DNA of 64,000 bases from Lactuca virosa (taxonomy: Eukaryota > Streptophyta > Magnoliopsida > Asterales > Asteraceae), in the NCBI GenBank assembly GCA_928212115.1, contig CAKMRJ010003334.1:106867029-106931028 (forward strand). Reading direction: 5' to 3'. The position numbers were made by a program, and so were the translations under genes. Position 1 is the stretch's first letter; every line of letters begins with the position of its first letter. Under the pieces are notes generated by a model that saw only the letters and a list, made by a program, of their open reading frames with translations, did not search any database and was not told where the DNA came from. This document shows, piece by piece, positions 10,893-23,711 of the stretch.

Positions 10893-11375
10893 CACTACTA
10901 GAAAAACATCCTTTTACGATGCGCAATGCGTGTCGTAAAACGCTCAGATGACACGCAAATGCGTGTCAAGGAAGGACCTGGCATAACGAGAGACGACACG
11001 CTTTTGCGCGTCGTCTATTTACGACGCGCATTTACGACGCACATTTATGACACACATTTACGATGCATAGTTATGACACGGAATGCGTATCAAGGAAGAC
11101 TCTGTCATAAAGGAAGACGACACGCATTTGTGTGTCGTAACCTTACAATGCGCGTGTTTATGACACGCAATGCGTATCAAGGAATCCACTGTCATAAAGG
11201 ATGACGGCACGCCATTGCGTGTCGTAACATTACGATGTGCCTTTGCGACTCGCAATGCGTATCATTAAATCTACTATCATAAACGAAGATGACACGCGTT
11301 TTCATGTCATAAATTCCAGCTGCCAGTGACTATACACCTTTACGACGTGCATTTTCGATACGCATTTACAACATG
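10893..11375. repeat. CACTA terminus with subterminal palindromic repeats
   Basis: After the CACTA motif, words such as GACACGCAATGCGTGTC-like, TTTACGACGCGC and GTGTCGTAA recur in both orientations at least ten times to about 11360. Such arrays are the transposase-binding regions in known CACTA elements. They have decayed unevenly (gacacgc, gatacgc, gacatgc). Confidence 0.8.
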
Positions 11376-11388
11376 AATACACATAATA

Positions 11389-11391
<3 letters not shown>

Positions 11392-11480
<89 letters not shown>
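11392..11480. repeat. (TA)n microsatellite
   Basis: About 89 bp of TA repeats inside the CACTA element, the longest such tract in the window. Confidence 0.95.
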
Positions 11481-11482
<2 letters not shown>

Positions 11483-11699
11483 AAAACATTCAATTCATCC
11501 AACAAATATATATACAAAAACATTCAATTCATGTACACGTCAAACAAGTTACCTAACATTACACCACACCTAGCATTTCAAGTTACCTAAGTAACATTAC
11601 ACAAAGTTAACAAAAGCATGTACACCACATGTCAAAAGACCATACACCATACCTAACATTTCACTGTTAACCAAAATATTGTTTTGCGGATACAAAATA

Positions 11700-12901
11700 T
11701 CACCGGTAAATGAAGCTTGTAACAAACTCCGACCATTCTTCACGTATTTCATCGATATCTTCAGCTGTGTACTCAACTTTGCCACCCCCGACCTAAGAAA
11801 AAATTTGCATATTGTTTCTATTATAAAAAAAATTGCATATTAACATATTCTTTAACAATAAGTTGCTATATTTAACAAATAAAACTAAAATGTAAATTCT
11901 TCTTTCTTAATAGAGCATTGTACTTTCTAATGAATGAAAGCACATTGTTATTTTTGCATGTAACCTAATATTTCATTTATAATTGTGAGAGTAGGACGCC
12001 ATAAAATAATCCTTTTTCAATTCATTTCCTATTAAATTATAGTAATGAAAGTAGAATGCTATATCCGTACATTGTCTTTGACCAACACTTCAATTCCTTC
12101 CTCAACTATCTCCTTCATGAACCTTAATATGTAGTAGCCATATTCGGTAGATCCGGGTTGAACTGGACACTACACATTTACATATAAAATGATCATTGCA
12201 ATTGATCCAAAAAATAAAGTAAAAACTACAATTTCAATAAGGAACTAAGTGATGACCGTAACATTGACCCAATGTAGTTTAACCCTTTTGTTGGATCCAC
12301 TTTGTGTAGCGTACAAAACCATTGCCCTATAAAAAACATTAACAAATAGGTCAAATAACAAGTATTCACATCAAATGTTTTGATAATTTATATTACTTAC
12401 GAATCAACAATTTGCTTCAACTGCATGTTGAAATTTCCAGAACTCAAGGAATCAAGATAATAACAAGTATCCGATTTCATGTCTAGTACACCCAATACCC
12501 AATGTCTTCTACAAAAACCACAAACAAAATTAAGTCAAATAACATAATTGCAGTCATTTTCAAAATAAAATGTCAAAATCAAACCCGGGATTGTAGGGCA
12601 TAAAGATGATGTCATTGCCCTTTTTAGTAGAAAACCGATCTGCTACACCTCTACTTGCATCATCAATATTCTTAGATTTCCCTTTACGCGTACTTGGCGA
12701 GATTACAACCGGGTTCACAAAGCAAATGCCATGATCACTTTCTGGCGAACTATACTTCATTTTGTTAAACAACACCATGTTATCATACAATCACTAAATT
12801 CATTAAACAAATTTTATTTTAAGAACATTTATTCAAATTAAATTTGTTGCACTTACATCATATAAGACACATTGGCAGCACCGGTCAGCTCATCCAGTGT
12901 A
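11700..12901 (-). pseudogene. Ulp1-like (C48) protease C-terminal domain, CACTA-borne
   Basis: Minus-strand exons with GT-AG borders: 12857-12901 (truncated), 12585-12795, 12401-12508, 12257-12326, 12071-12169 and 11700-11792 with the stop. Exons two to six join in phase; the first junction does not, cleanly. Motifs of Ulp1/SENP proteases: NDIIFMPYNPG, RHWVLGVLDM with the catalytic His, CYYLDSL with the Asp, and CPVQPGSTEYGYYILRFM, where the catalytic Cys before GYY is Tyr (codon 12140-12142). The family removes SUMO; captured copies are known in plant transposons. This copy lacks its N-terminus and its nucleophile, so it is judged inactive. Confidence 0.8.
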
Positions 12902-12906
12902 AGAAC

Positions 12907-13547
12907 TGTTGAGAGAAAAACTTTTGAGAAACACTTGAACAAACGTTAGTACAAGTTATATATTGCGGAATGAAGTTAATCTCAAAGGATCATAAAGCTC
13001 AACAATAATAAGAAGTTAGGATTGTTAGAGATGTTAGTTGCGGAAATGTAAGTGCGAAAAGAAATGTAAATGACAACAATTTATATATATCAAGTAAACA
13101 CTAAGCTTGATTCTTAACAAGGTTTGAATTCAAACCGAGTCAGTATATGTGAGCAGCTTAAAGTGAATGAAGTCACGAATACTTGCTCCGAAGGAGAGTT
13201 TGATCTTAAAAGACGAGTGTAAGTTCAGAAAGATCTTTGAAGGTAAGAATAGGGAGAGTAATAGAGAATAGAGATGTAAAATGAGAGATAAGAGTTGTAT
13301 TTCATTCAGAATAAGAGAACTCTATTTACAGAGTCTCAAGAACGTACATGGTGAATAAACAACTACTAAAATTCTGATAAAGTGTACATGCAAGGCACAC
13401 TGGACAATATCATGTAAATTAAAGAAACAAAATAACTAGTCGTAGTTGCGGATAAGGTTTTCGTGGATGACATATTCACTTGAGGTTGCGGTAGCATGAG
13501 GTGACTTCGGATAACAAGTTTAAGAGGGTCACTTTCTTGATTCAACA
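12907..13547 (-). repeat. C2 3' LTR (641 bp) with adjacent polypurine tract
   Basis: Plus strand TGTTGAGAGAAAAAC...TTCAACA. It matches the right LTR closely over the first 60 bp and much less toward the 13300-13500 side. The minus-strand polypurine tract, CTTAGGGGGAAAT, lies at 13548-13562. Only a few TGCGG words occur (13447-13493), fewer than in the right LTR. Confidence 0.85.
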
Positions 13548-13584
13548 ATTTCCCCCTAAGCGACATCTTCAACTTCACTAATTA

Positions 13585-16500
13585 TTAAGCTTTAAGAACT
13601 TGATCAGCAGCCACTAGAATTTTTTTTACTTCACCTAACCAGGTGATTCTCCTTGTGATCTCAAACTTTACTTCATTCATAGTATTTTTGGTTCTCTGCA
13701 CCGAAGTCCGTGTGCCTTCTAGTTGCTTGCGGGTTAGGCGATGCATAGCAGTGATGGGAATGAAGTACTTAACATTGTTGTTTGCTCTTTTGAACACAAC
13801 TCCCAACTCTAGAAAGTTGGTTGCACCTAGGGATTGATTTTGATATCCTTCGGTGAAGAAGGGAGTTGGATCAAGTGCAGGGAGATTGAATTTTTGAGCA
13901 AGGGTAGGATGAATGTCTACATCAATCTTTGCGAAGTCAACAATTATGGATTTGAGGTATTCACACGCCTTTTCAAATGCGATTTTTATATTTGGATGTT
14001 TCTCTGACTTGATCTGAAACACCCTAGCGATTAGAAACACTTCCTCCAGATTCATTCATGGAAAGTCTGCTTGAGTTTTGATATAATAGTCACCTCTTCT
14101 TGTCGGTGTGTACTCGACAAAGTCTGACTTCATGAATCTTCTGATCTTATAGCTATTGACCGCGGAAGGTCTATCGTTAGACCAAATACTTTCAAGGGCA
14201 GATCCGTGCTTGGCGTGAAATTTGTTCAAACGCTTAAATTCAAGAGGGAGCCTCTAGTCATCTAGTAAACTGCGGTCAAAAGGTTCAAACACAGTGAAGA
14301 ATTTGGCATTAGGAGAGAATGGAATGTCCCAGTATCCACCCGAGGGAGGTTCTGCGTAGGTCAGAACTGGCCTGTAGTCATCATCGAGCAGTCTTCTTGT
14401 AGGATTAACCCGGGAGTTAATCTGGGATTCATCCATAGTCGTATCATAGCCATGATCTCTCCAGCTTTGTTCAGTGAATTTCGCAGCTCGCCAGTCTTTT
14501 TTTCTTTGAATGGTTGCGGGAGAGTCATTGGAGTGTTCAGATGACATGTTTGGCTCCAGATTTTTTAAGTGAGGTGGGGTTTCCGGACGAGGTGGGGAAT
14601 GATGGATTTCTTGAATTGGTGAGTGTTGAGGTGAAGGGCAGTGATGAGCTTGTATTGGAGAGGAAGGCTTGTGTATATCCGCAGTTGTAATTAGAGTTTG
14701 TTGAGGAGTGTGTTGTAGAATTTCGATTCTTGGCTGTGACGAACTAAAGTGAGATGGGCCGAAGTGGGGAGTGGGAATTGCTTCAGTAGATTGATGGTGT
14801 TGTGGATTTGAGTGTTCACTTCCCCCTTTTGACGAAGTAACAACCTGTTGCTCCTCAAACCACTGACGAAGACCATCAATCTTTGAGAATGCGGTGGTAA
14901 AATGAGACTTGATCAGATCTGAGAGTTGTTGATTGTCTGGAATCTTGGTGTTGAAGAGAAGTTGATGAATTTCTTTGGTAATATTCAGTATCTCTTGACC
15001 ATGGAAGCTTTCGGATAGAGAGCGTCTTAAGTTATTGATTGTGGATTGAAGGACCGTAATTATGGACTCATAAGCGTTGTGAGTTTCCTCAACAAGCTTC
15101 TTCGACTGGACTGCTTAATCCGCAATTGTAGATTGGAGTTTAGTTTTGATTGCGGATACCTATTGGATCAGACGTTCTACAGTTGCCAGGAATGATTTGT
15201 GATCAACAGTTTTGTTGTTATCTAGGGCTCGAATGGCCATCTCAACCTTTATGGAGATCCTTTCAACAGCCATTCTATCCCTGGTTTCGAGACGTTCAAC
15301 CCGTTCTGCTAGCGACTGCGGCCCAGCAACTTCAGTCTGTTGCGGTTGAGGAGTTGTGACTGCGGCTAGAATCTTATCCACTTTGTCTTGAAGACTGAGA
15401 AATTCTTTACGAGTAACGGCCTTCTTTTTCTTCTTTTTCTTCTCTTTTGGCTTAGAGGTGGAGTGTTGAGAACTACTGGACTCGTCATCTTCATCAAAGA
15501 TCATCACGAAATCATCGGAGTGAACAGGCTGATCGACTTCATCAATTTCAAGATCATTGAGTCCGAACACTGGATTTGAACTGATTTCGATTGCGGCGCC
15601 ATCGGCAAATGAGTCATGTTGTTCAGTAGTGGGGGAGGCTTAGAAGTACCAACATCATTGAGATTTTGAGCATGGTGCACCGTAGCTTCCATCTTGGACA
15701 TCCATTCCTGAATCTTGAGAATATCATGTACAGCTTTAGCGTTGCTGATGGCTTCTGCCCAGTATTTGGCTACGGTTTGGATCTCTTGTCCCTTCTGCTG
15801 TAGTTGCTTCCTTTGTTGAGCTTTGCGGGCCTGGAATGCTCTCTTGAAGGCTTCATAATTCTTGATTTCGGACTCAGTGTTTGGTTTAAACCGTGACCAT
15901 GAGTCATCAGAACAGTAACCGTCAAATCCTTATGTACGCACCGGGGTGTACCCCGGGTTCGTGGATCCTTGCACGATTGTGCTCACCACGCCTAAACCAC
16001 TTGAGTGTAATGGTGGTGGAGTAGGATTTCCCGAACTTCCTCGATCTCCTTGACCCGTAGTCAAGTGTGGCCTCGGTTCAGTTATAACATAGGCAAAAGA
16101 AGTGCCCTGCAATTGGTTATCTGTTTGAAGTGTTTGGGTAACTAAAAGAAGGACGGAGCGCAACTCCTCTGGATCAAAGAAATGTAGGTTGGATGCCCTG
16201 GAGACCTTAGGGCGGGGAGTACCATTGAGATCCTCTTGGGATCCCGATGAGGTTGTGTCTCCATGATCAAGTAAAACAGATGCACTTGGTGCATCTGAGT
16301 AGCTACAGATGGTTGAAGCGAATATGCATGCGGGGGCACCAAGGACTACCGGAGTCTTTTGAGAGACTGTGCTATCTGTCCGGTCATGAATTTGGCTTTG
16401 GCTTGGGATGGTCTTCTGCGTTTTGTATCTGAGGACTGGACCGGAGTCATCATCAGCTTCTTCAGCAACATTGACAACAATATCACCTTGAGAGTTGGTA

Positions 16501-17660
16501 GGGGAAACAGGAGCATCATCCGAAGATTCGATGGCCCTGGTCTTGCGTTTCTTTGAGGATTCACCTTTTCGGATTCTGCTGCGGGGAGCTTTCTCAGAAT
16601 GAACAATCTTCTTACGATCTGTACTTGTGGGAGGGTTAGATTGTTCTGTGGTAGGAGGGACTGAGGCAGGTGCGGATCTTGAAGGACCTTGGGTTGCGGT
16701 AGTGGCTATAATGGGTTGACTGGGACGAGGCGGGGAAGAATGGTATGGGTCAATACCATCCGTAGCCTCTATGTGATCGGTGACTTCTCGGGTTTCCAGT
16801 CCAATTGATGTCAAGATATGGACCTGTAGTCTTGTTAGAGGTCCAAAAATTGATTGATCTTTTGAGAAATTGTACCTTTTTAAGTCTCGGGTGACAAAGA
16901 AGTTGATGTCATCACCCATGCTGAGTTTAGCATCCTTGTGGAGGTCCGCGATGCAGAGAGACCAGAAGCGTGCGAATGTGAGTTTAGTGGGGTCTTCTCT
17001 CGGATTCTCCTTGGGAACGTATTGAAGAAAATCATCCCATAGTATCTGACCGTAGTTAACAACATTGCCTGTGAAGATGCTCCACACTATTTCTAGCATT
17101 TTTAGTCCCATATTATCCGTGCCTCCAGTTCAACCAGAGAGACTGCAGATGATGAAGTGGCAAACGAATTGCCAAACAACAGGCAGTTGATTCTTTTTGA
17201 ATTCACCAATCCCTTTAAGCTTCTTTTGATAACCCATCTGGTACAGGGTTGAGGTGATGTCGCTTGTACTTGGACAGTAGAATCTTGTTGAAGGAAGAAC
17301 ACGAAGATTGATTTCTTCTAAGAACTTGGCTTTAGTCAGAATGACTAAAGAATCATCGATCAAATTCATATGAACTTCTTGAGGATTTGAGTTTGGGCGA
17401 AATGCAGAGAATCCACATTTAAACAAATTGGAAGGAGGAACCACGTCTGTAAAGGAGTTGAATGCGCCATATAATGGATGAGAGGACAAAAACTTGATCA
17501 TCATTCGAATCGATTCATTGTATGAGGGGTGATCTACAAAAATAGCCCTAAAATTGCTCGAGTCTATCGATGGTGATAGATTTCTTGTGGTTGATTCAGA
17601 ATCGGTTGGCTGCGCTGACCCAGAAGCTTTGGATTGTTTTTTCAAGATACCGGATTTCAC
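13585..17660 (-). pseudogene. C2 additional ORF after pol (Sirevirus-type, function unknown)
   Basis: About 1,355 codons of related coding sequence, broken by stops near 17130, 15930, 14254 and 14053, and a frameshift near 15570. Segments: a globular N-terminal part (17660-16800) with IFVDHPSYNESIRMMIKFL, LPVVWQFVCHFIICSLSG and IFTGNVVNYGQILWDDFLQ; a Ser/Pro/Thr-rich middle; a Lys-rich run (KPKEKKKKKKK) and a coiled-coil-like stretch (LSLQDKVDKILAAV, ERVERLE); a globular C-terminal part ending ITRRITWLGEVKKILVAADQVLKA. I see no signal peptide or clear membrane helix, so an envelope role is not supported. Similar ORFs are, to my knowledge, common in Asteraceae retroelements. The stop at 17130 is TGA in a CpG-type context. 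Confidence 0.72.
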
Positions 17661-18383
17661 TATTTTGAAAAAGTTTTGAAGAACTTGCAGAAAAATAACT
17701 TGAGTGCAAGAAGATGAAGAAGAAGAAGAAATAGCGCCTTAGAGTTCAGAAAGGGTAAAGCTTTCTTGGGAGGGAAAAAGGGTTTATATAGTATCAGATT
17801 CCAAAAGTTATGTAAATAAATTTATTAACAGTTGTTAGGGCATTTAATGAATGTCAGATTATTATCACACGTTTGAAGATCGTGTGGAAGGATGGGGCTA
17901 AAAATCCATTGGGTAATGGGGAAGTGGAAACGGATTAGACATTTTAGGGCTAGGAGATGTGACAGGAAAAGGTAAAAGATTTCTTTTATGGGAAAAACAA
18001 TTTATTTGTCATTTTTCTTAAAATGGGTCTGACATGATAAAGGTGATTTTGAAAGAAACTGAAACGTTGTATGCTACAAAAAGAATGTTTTTTTTGTTTG
18101 AGAATGTTTTTCTTTATTTAATGAAGATCATTAAATAGCAGACAATATTATCAGTGAATTTATGAAATGGTTGAGGATTCATTCAATCTGACTGCGGATG
18201 GTTTAATGACTACGGGGGGAGACAGTGTTACTGCGGTAGCAAGATCTGAAAGGACCACTTGATAAAAGATCAGAAACAACAAACAATAGAGACCCAAGGA
18301 ATATAAGTATGATATATGGTTGCGGTATACAGAGTATATTGAAAGCATGTATGATAGATATATTACTCTAGGACCGCAACGGA
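17661..18383 (-). other. C2 spacer between RNase H and extra ORF
   Basis: Noncoding. On the minus strand it probably holds the leader of the extra ORF. It contains repeated TGCGG words (about 18190-18390). No gene is visible. Confidence 0.5.
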
Positions 18384-19088
18384 TAGAGGTGAGCATGGTG
18401 CGGTTTGGTGCGGTTTTTGGTCAAAACCGAACCAAAAACCGCAAATTCGGTTTTTTGAAGTTTAGAAACCGCACCGTTCGGTTTTATGCAGTTCGGTTTT
18501 TGCGGTTTTTTGCGGTTCGTTTTTTTTGCGATTTTTTGTCAATTATTTTATTTGGTTTTTTTTTGCTTTTTTAATAAAACTCAGCAACTCAACGAGTTAC
18601 TTCGACTCAGATGAGGAGTGTTAATCAATTCTTGAGAAAGTTTATATAGAGATGAGGAGCGCCAGATTGACTCTCTTATATGAAACGTGAGAATAATGAA
18701 TGTTTTATCTCAAAGGCGATTAGGGATACTCTTGTAAGGCTAACAAAATTAAAGCCCAAATGATATCTTGGAGATGAACTGATATCACCACCTCTTGGTT
18801 TGAAATCAAAGAACATAACCACTCATCCAACATCTTCTAATGCTTGAATATAATATGAATTAAATATAATATTTATGAAGGTGATAATATCAGTTAATGT
18901 ATTAATAAAAATGATACTATCAGTATTCTTCATATTTAAATGTTAAAAAATATAATAAACATTATTTGTTCTTGTAAATATCACGATACGTATGCTTAAA
19001 AATATACAATCATCTTCTAATAAGATAGATATTTATATTTATAGATTTTTAATTGTCATGAGATCTTAGTTCTTACAAATATCAATAC

Positions 19089-19161
<73 letters not shown>

Positions 19162-19334
19162 GGTGCAGTTCGGTTTTTTTGCGGTTTTTGCAAGACTAGA
19201 AACCGTACCGCACCGAAAATTTTCGGTTTTTGCAAAACTAAAAACCGCACCGTCGGTTTTCATTAAGGTTTCGGTTTTTTGGTTTCGGTTTATGCGGTTT
19301 TTTCGGTTTCCGGTTCGGTTTTTGCTCACCCCTA
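18384..19334. mobile_element. hAT-like non-autonomous element with 8-bp target duplication
   Basis: The left end tagaggtgagca and the right end, read inward as taggggtgagca, are inverted repeats (11 of 12). Flanks gcaacgga (18376-18383) and gtaacgga (19335-19342) are an 8-bp duplication with one mismatch, the size produced by hAT transposases. Both ends are packed with gcggtttt / cggttcggtttt words. It encodes no transposase and contains a TA tract. It sits in the noncoding spacer of C2, so it is younger than C2. Confidence 0.85.
19092..19160. repeat. (TA)n microsatellite
   Basis: About 69 bp of TA repeats inside the hAT-like element. Confidence 0.95.
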
Positions 19335-19367
19335 GTAACGGAGACCAGAAGTGGTATGCGGTACCTA

Positions 19368-20924
19368 TCAATTCAAGAAGAATTGCGGGTCCGGATTCAT
19401 CATCCCTAACATTTTCAGAAAGCTGTTGAGTTTTGTTGAATCAAGTGCCTTTGTAAACACATCAACAATCTCTTCGTGAGTATTGACAAAAATTAGTTCG
19501 ATGTTACCTTTGAGAATATGGTCTTTGATGAAGTGATACCGAAGTTCAATGTGCTTCGTCTTTGAGTGATGAATGGGATTGTGAGAAATCGCAATGGCAC
19601 TCTCTGAGTCACAGTAAATCGGTAACCACAACATTTTGTATCCATAGTCCATCAGTTGAGTTTTCAACCATAAGACTTGAGAACAACAGCTGGATGCGGC
19701 CATATACTCAGCTTCTGCGGTAGACAAAGAAACACAATTTTGTTTTCTTGAGCACCAGCGGAACAATCTTCCTCCAAGAAATTGACAACCACCGGAAGTA
19801 CTCTTTCTATCCAATCTGCATCCGGCATGATCCGCATCAGTGAATGCTTGAAGGCTGAAATCATTTCCTGCGGGGTACCAGAGGCCTAGGGCTTTGCTTC
19901 CCTTGAGGTATCTGAAGATTTGCTTGACTGCGGTCAAGTGCGATACTTTGGGATCGGCTTGGTACCTGGCACATAAGCCTGTTACGAAGACAATGTTTGG
20001 TCTGCTTGCGGTGAGGTACATCAAGGAACCAATCATTCCTCTGTAAGTCTTGTGATCAACTAATTCTCCGGAAGGATCAGCAGATATCTTATATCCGAAG
20101 GCCATAGGAACCTTGGCTGAGGAACAGTTGTCCATTGTGTATTTATTCAGCAGTTCAGAGGTATACTTCTCTTGATGAATGAATATCCCTTGAAGGACTT
20201 ATTTCACTTGGAGTCCTAGAAAGAAATTGATCTCTCTATTCATGCTCATTTGAAACTTGTTAGTCATGAGCTTTGCAAATTCATCCACCATACCTTGATA
20301 TGTTGAACCAAATATGATATCATCCACATTGATTTGGACAAGCATAAGGTGATTACCATTAGTTTTTCTAAATAATGTGGGATCAATCACACCTCTTTTG
20401 TATCCGAACGTGACATGAGACTTAGAGAGAGTCTCGTACCATGCCCTTGGTGCTTGCTTAAGACCATAGACTGCCTTTTCAAGCTTGAAACAATAATATG
20501 GGAAATCTTGATTTTTGAAGCCTGGAGGTTGTTGCAAGTAAACCTCTTCTTTCAGTTCACCATTCAGGAAGGCACTTTTTACATCAATTTGATATACTAT
20601 GATATTTTTGTGTGCCACATATGCTAAGAAGATGCGTATGGCTTCCATCCTGGCTACGGGGGCATAAGTTTCATCATAGTCAACACCTTCTAGTTGATTA
20701 TACCCCTTAGCAACTAATCTTGCTTTGTTTCGCATGACTGCAACGGATTCATCAAGTTTGTTTTTGAACACCCATCTTGTTCCAACAATAGTGTGACCTT
20801 TTGGCTTCGGAACCAGCTTCCAAACTTTGTTTCTTTCAAATTCGGCTAGTTCGTCTTGCATGGCGATGATCCAGTCAGGCTCTAGGAGAGCTTCCTTGAT
20901 GGATCGAGGCTCTACTACGGACAT
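19368..20924 (-). pseudogene. C2 reverse transcriptase and RNase H, one nonsense codon
   Basis: RVT_2: IKEALLEPDWIIAMQDELAEF, YQIDVKSAFLNGELKEEVYL (first Asp), YGLKQAPRAWY and the box INVDDIIFGS, where the usual Y of YVDD is N. A stop at 20199 follows FFLGLQVK; the same frame continues with the SLMYLTASRPNI segment and RNase H: FTDADHAGCRLDRKSTSGG, STAEAEYMA, YCDSESAIA, HHSKTKHIELRYH. The RNase H catalytic residues are present. The YVDD substitution and the stop argue against activity. Confidence 0.88.
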
Positions 20925-21784
20925 GAAGCCTGCGTAGTGGCAGTGGTCCGTTAGGTCATTGGAAGATCGAGTTTGTACGCCTGCTGATGGGTTACCAATG
21001 ATTTGACCAGGTGGGTGGTCCTTTGTCCAGACGTGCAGACGAGGTTGAAGGTGATCAGCAGCTGCAGTGGAAGGAATGTCTTTTATGTCAGGAGACTCTA
21101 CGGTTGGGGAAGGCAGTACCCCCTCAACTTGTGAATAGCCCGCAGAAGTGTCTTGGACTGAAGGAGTTTGATCAGCATTTGAGTGAGGTTCCCCCTGGAT
21201 TGCGGACGGGATTTCCCCCTAAACCTGAGATGGTTCCCCCTGGATTGGTGAGTGAGTGATAATCCTTGAGTCAGTTCTTGTGTCAATATTTTCTATTTCT
21301 TCATCGTCAGAGTCTGAGGAGACATTTGATGGGATGGTGACTCTGCGAGTAGATGCCGGAGCTGCTTCTTCGAGCACTAGAACCTCGATGGTTGTTGCTT
21401 GAACCGGAGTTGAGCTTTCCCCCTCAACCGGCGAGGTGGAAGTGTTGAATGACAAATCTTTGGATAGAGTTGGGCCAGAGACTTCGGCATGTTGTTGTTG
21501 AGCAACCGGAGACACAAGAATTTCAGAGAGATGAGCAGTCTATGCGGGGTCGAAAAGATCATCATATTTAACTTCGACTATGTTAAAAGGACCCGAGGAG
21601 ATTGGATATCACTTTCCATGATGATCTTTGTTTCAGATGAGGGAGCAGTGTTGCGGACGTAATAGTCATCGAATTTAACATCGAAGCTTTCGATTATCAG
21701 CCTTGTACGTCTGATGAGAACCCTATAAGCCACTTTTTTTTGTTGAGTAGCCAAGAAAAATTCATTCGTCTGACTTTGGTGCAA
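20925..21784 (-). pseudogene. C2 integrase C-terminal region and linker
   Basis: Open at 21219-21515 and 21578-21784, with stops between. KKVAYRVLIRRTRLIIESFDVKF is the conserved copia motif just after the integrase core; the rest is Ser/Thr/Glu/Pro-rich linker. Confidence 0.7.
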
Positions 21785-22551
21785 ATTTGTTGAGGTGATC
21801 CTTATTGTTGATCACAAAGCATCTACACCCAAATATGTGAAAGAATCTGACATTTGGTTTGCGGTTGTTCAGGCCCTCATAAGGAGTTTTGTTGAGATGC
21901 TTGCATACAATGATTCGGTTCTAAACAACGCATGCTGTTGACACTACTTCGGCCCAAAAGTAGAGAGGAAGGTTTGCAAAGTTTAGCATAGATCTGGTTG
22001 CTTCGACCAGAGTATGATTTCTTCGCTCTACAACTCCATTTTGCTGTGGTGTGTAGGGAGCTGAGAAATTATAACTAATTCCTTTGGAAACCAAGAAACT
22101 ATTCAAAGGATGATTTGTAAACCCGGTTCTATTGTCACTTCGGATTCTTCGCACCAGTAACTTGATTTGAAGTTCAACCTCTTTGATAAAGTTGATCAGA
22201 ACCTGCGGTGTTTCAGATTTGAGCCTCAGGAAGAAGACCCAAGTGAAACGAGTGAAGTCATCAACTATAACCAGTATGTATTTCTTGTGATGGAGACTGG
22301 CTACGGTAGATGGACCGTAGAGATCAATGTGCAAGAGTTCTAAGGGTTCAGAAATTGATGAATCAATCACCGGTTGATGGCTTCCCTTTGATTGTTTACC
22401 ACACTCATAGGCTGGGCATAGTTTATCGTTGTTGTACTTAAGGATGGGGAGGCCTCGGACGAGTTCTCCGGTGACAAGGTTGTTGATATACCGAAAGTTT
22501 AGATGAGCCAGCTTGCGATGCCACAACCAGCTGACTTCGGATACTGCTTTG
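21785..22551 (-). pseudogene. C2 integrase
   Basis: WLWHRKLAHLNFRYINNL (HHCC His), CPAYECGKQSKGSH (a zinc Cys altered), LLHIDLYGP (first Asp), RIRSDNRTGF (second Asp, but NGTEF altered) and YTPQQNGVVERRNHTLVE (Glu). Its upstream end is cut by the solo LTR at 22557. Protease-side sequence resumes across the insertion with the reading frame in register, so the gene was continuous before the insertion. A stop near 21919 precedes the linker. Confidence 0.85.
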
Positions 22552-22908
22552 GACAGTGAAAGACCCACACTTTCATATTTATGAAATACCCAAACTTTCA
22601 TACTTGACAATTGTTACTCCAAAACATGCTACATGCATTTTCATAAAAACAATATTTTACATTGATAAAGTGATTACAAACTACTGGATACAAACCGACT
22701 ATTACAAAGTGTTATATATTACACAACTACCCAGGATACTATACTTTTATACATATATGATCCCTAAATACAAAAGTAATATTATAACTACTCTAAACCT
22801 TCCAACAGTATACGACTATACTGGTTACTTATCTCCTGCAATTGTTAAACATTGAGAGGGGTAAGCGGTGACGCTTAGTGAGTTCAATAATAGATACAAT
22901 ATAACGTT

Positions 22909-22913
<5 letters not shown>

Positions 22914-22974
<61 letters not shown>
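22914..22974. repeat. (TA)n microsatellite
   Basis: About 61 bp of TA repeats in solo LTR A. Confidence 0.95.
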
Positions 22975-22975
<1 letters not shown>

Positions 22976-23711
22976 TTTAATATGGCAGAAGCAAAGGGGT
23001 ACAAGGAACAACAAAGGTGTATATGAATCATGCGACAAGCTTTCCATATCAATCAATAAGACATAACAATTTCAATACTTTATATATACATCAATAACGC
23101 TTCGGCCCAAATGGCACAGAAGACATACAATTTCTGATTAAACATTTTGGTAGATTTCAGGCTTTCAGTCCTGTCTAACCTTCTGCCAATGCCATAGAAT
23201 AGAAGTCATTCTCTTATGAGACATGCTCTACATGGCTAGAGGCTACATACCAGTACCACTATGAATCTAAGTCCTTTCACTGATCACATGGCCAATGGTA
23301 CAGCTTTGCTATCAAAATAGCAGAAATAATAACACAAGATGATAACACAGAAAAGCACATAGCACATATAACACATAACATACAATTGTTCCTATATATT
23401 GAACTCACCGTGAAATAACCGAAGGAATAAATGATATTTTGCGCAGCACTTCGGCTCTAAATATGACTTTCTGCGATGAAACCGGGGATTTTAGTTGAAA
23501 ACCGGCCTTACACGGGCAGAGTTTCGACTTGAAAATATAATTTTCTCGGGAGCTTCGGAGCGTCGGGACTTGCTTCGGGTGTCGGGGATGATACCGGGAC
23601 TTCGGAGGGTGTTAGAGGGGGTTGAGAGAGGCTAGAGAGAGAATGAGAGTGAGAATTTGTAACATAAACCGGGAGGGCTCGTTTTCTATTTATAGGCTGA
23701 AAAATCGACTC

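Larger units (their letters stand above)
10893..12901. mobile_element. CACTA (En/Spm-type) transposon end
   Basis: Begins CACTACTAGAAAAA, the canonical plant CACTA terminal inverted repeat, followed by dense subterminal repeats, a TA tract and a spliced gene read toward the terminus. The base triplet before it is ttc. The other end and the transposase are not in the window: the element is cut at about 12901 where C2 starts. Confidence 0.85.

Noticed and set aside
13585..17660. Envelope gene in C2
   Set aside because: Position fits what has been called env-like, but no signal peptide, cleavage site or membrane helix is visible, so I keep it as an ORF of unknown function.
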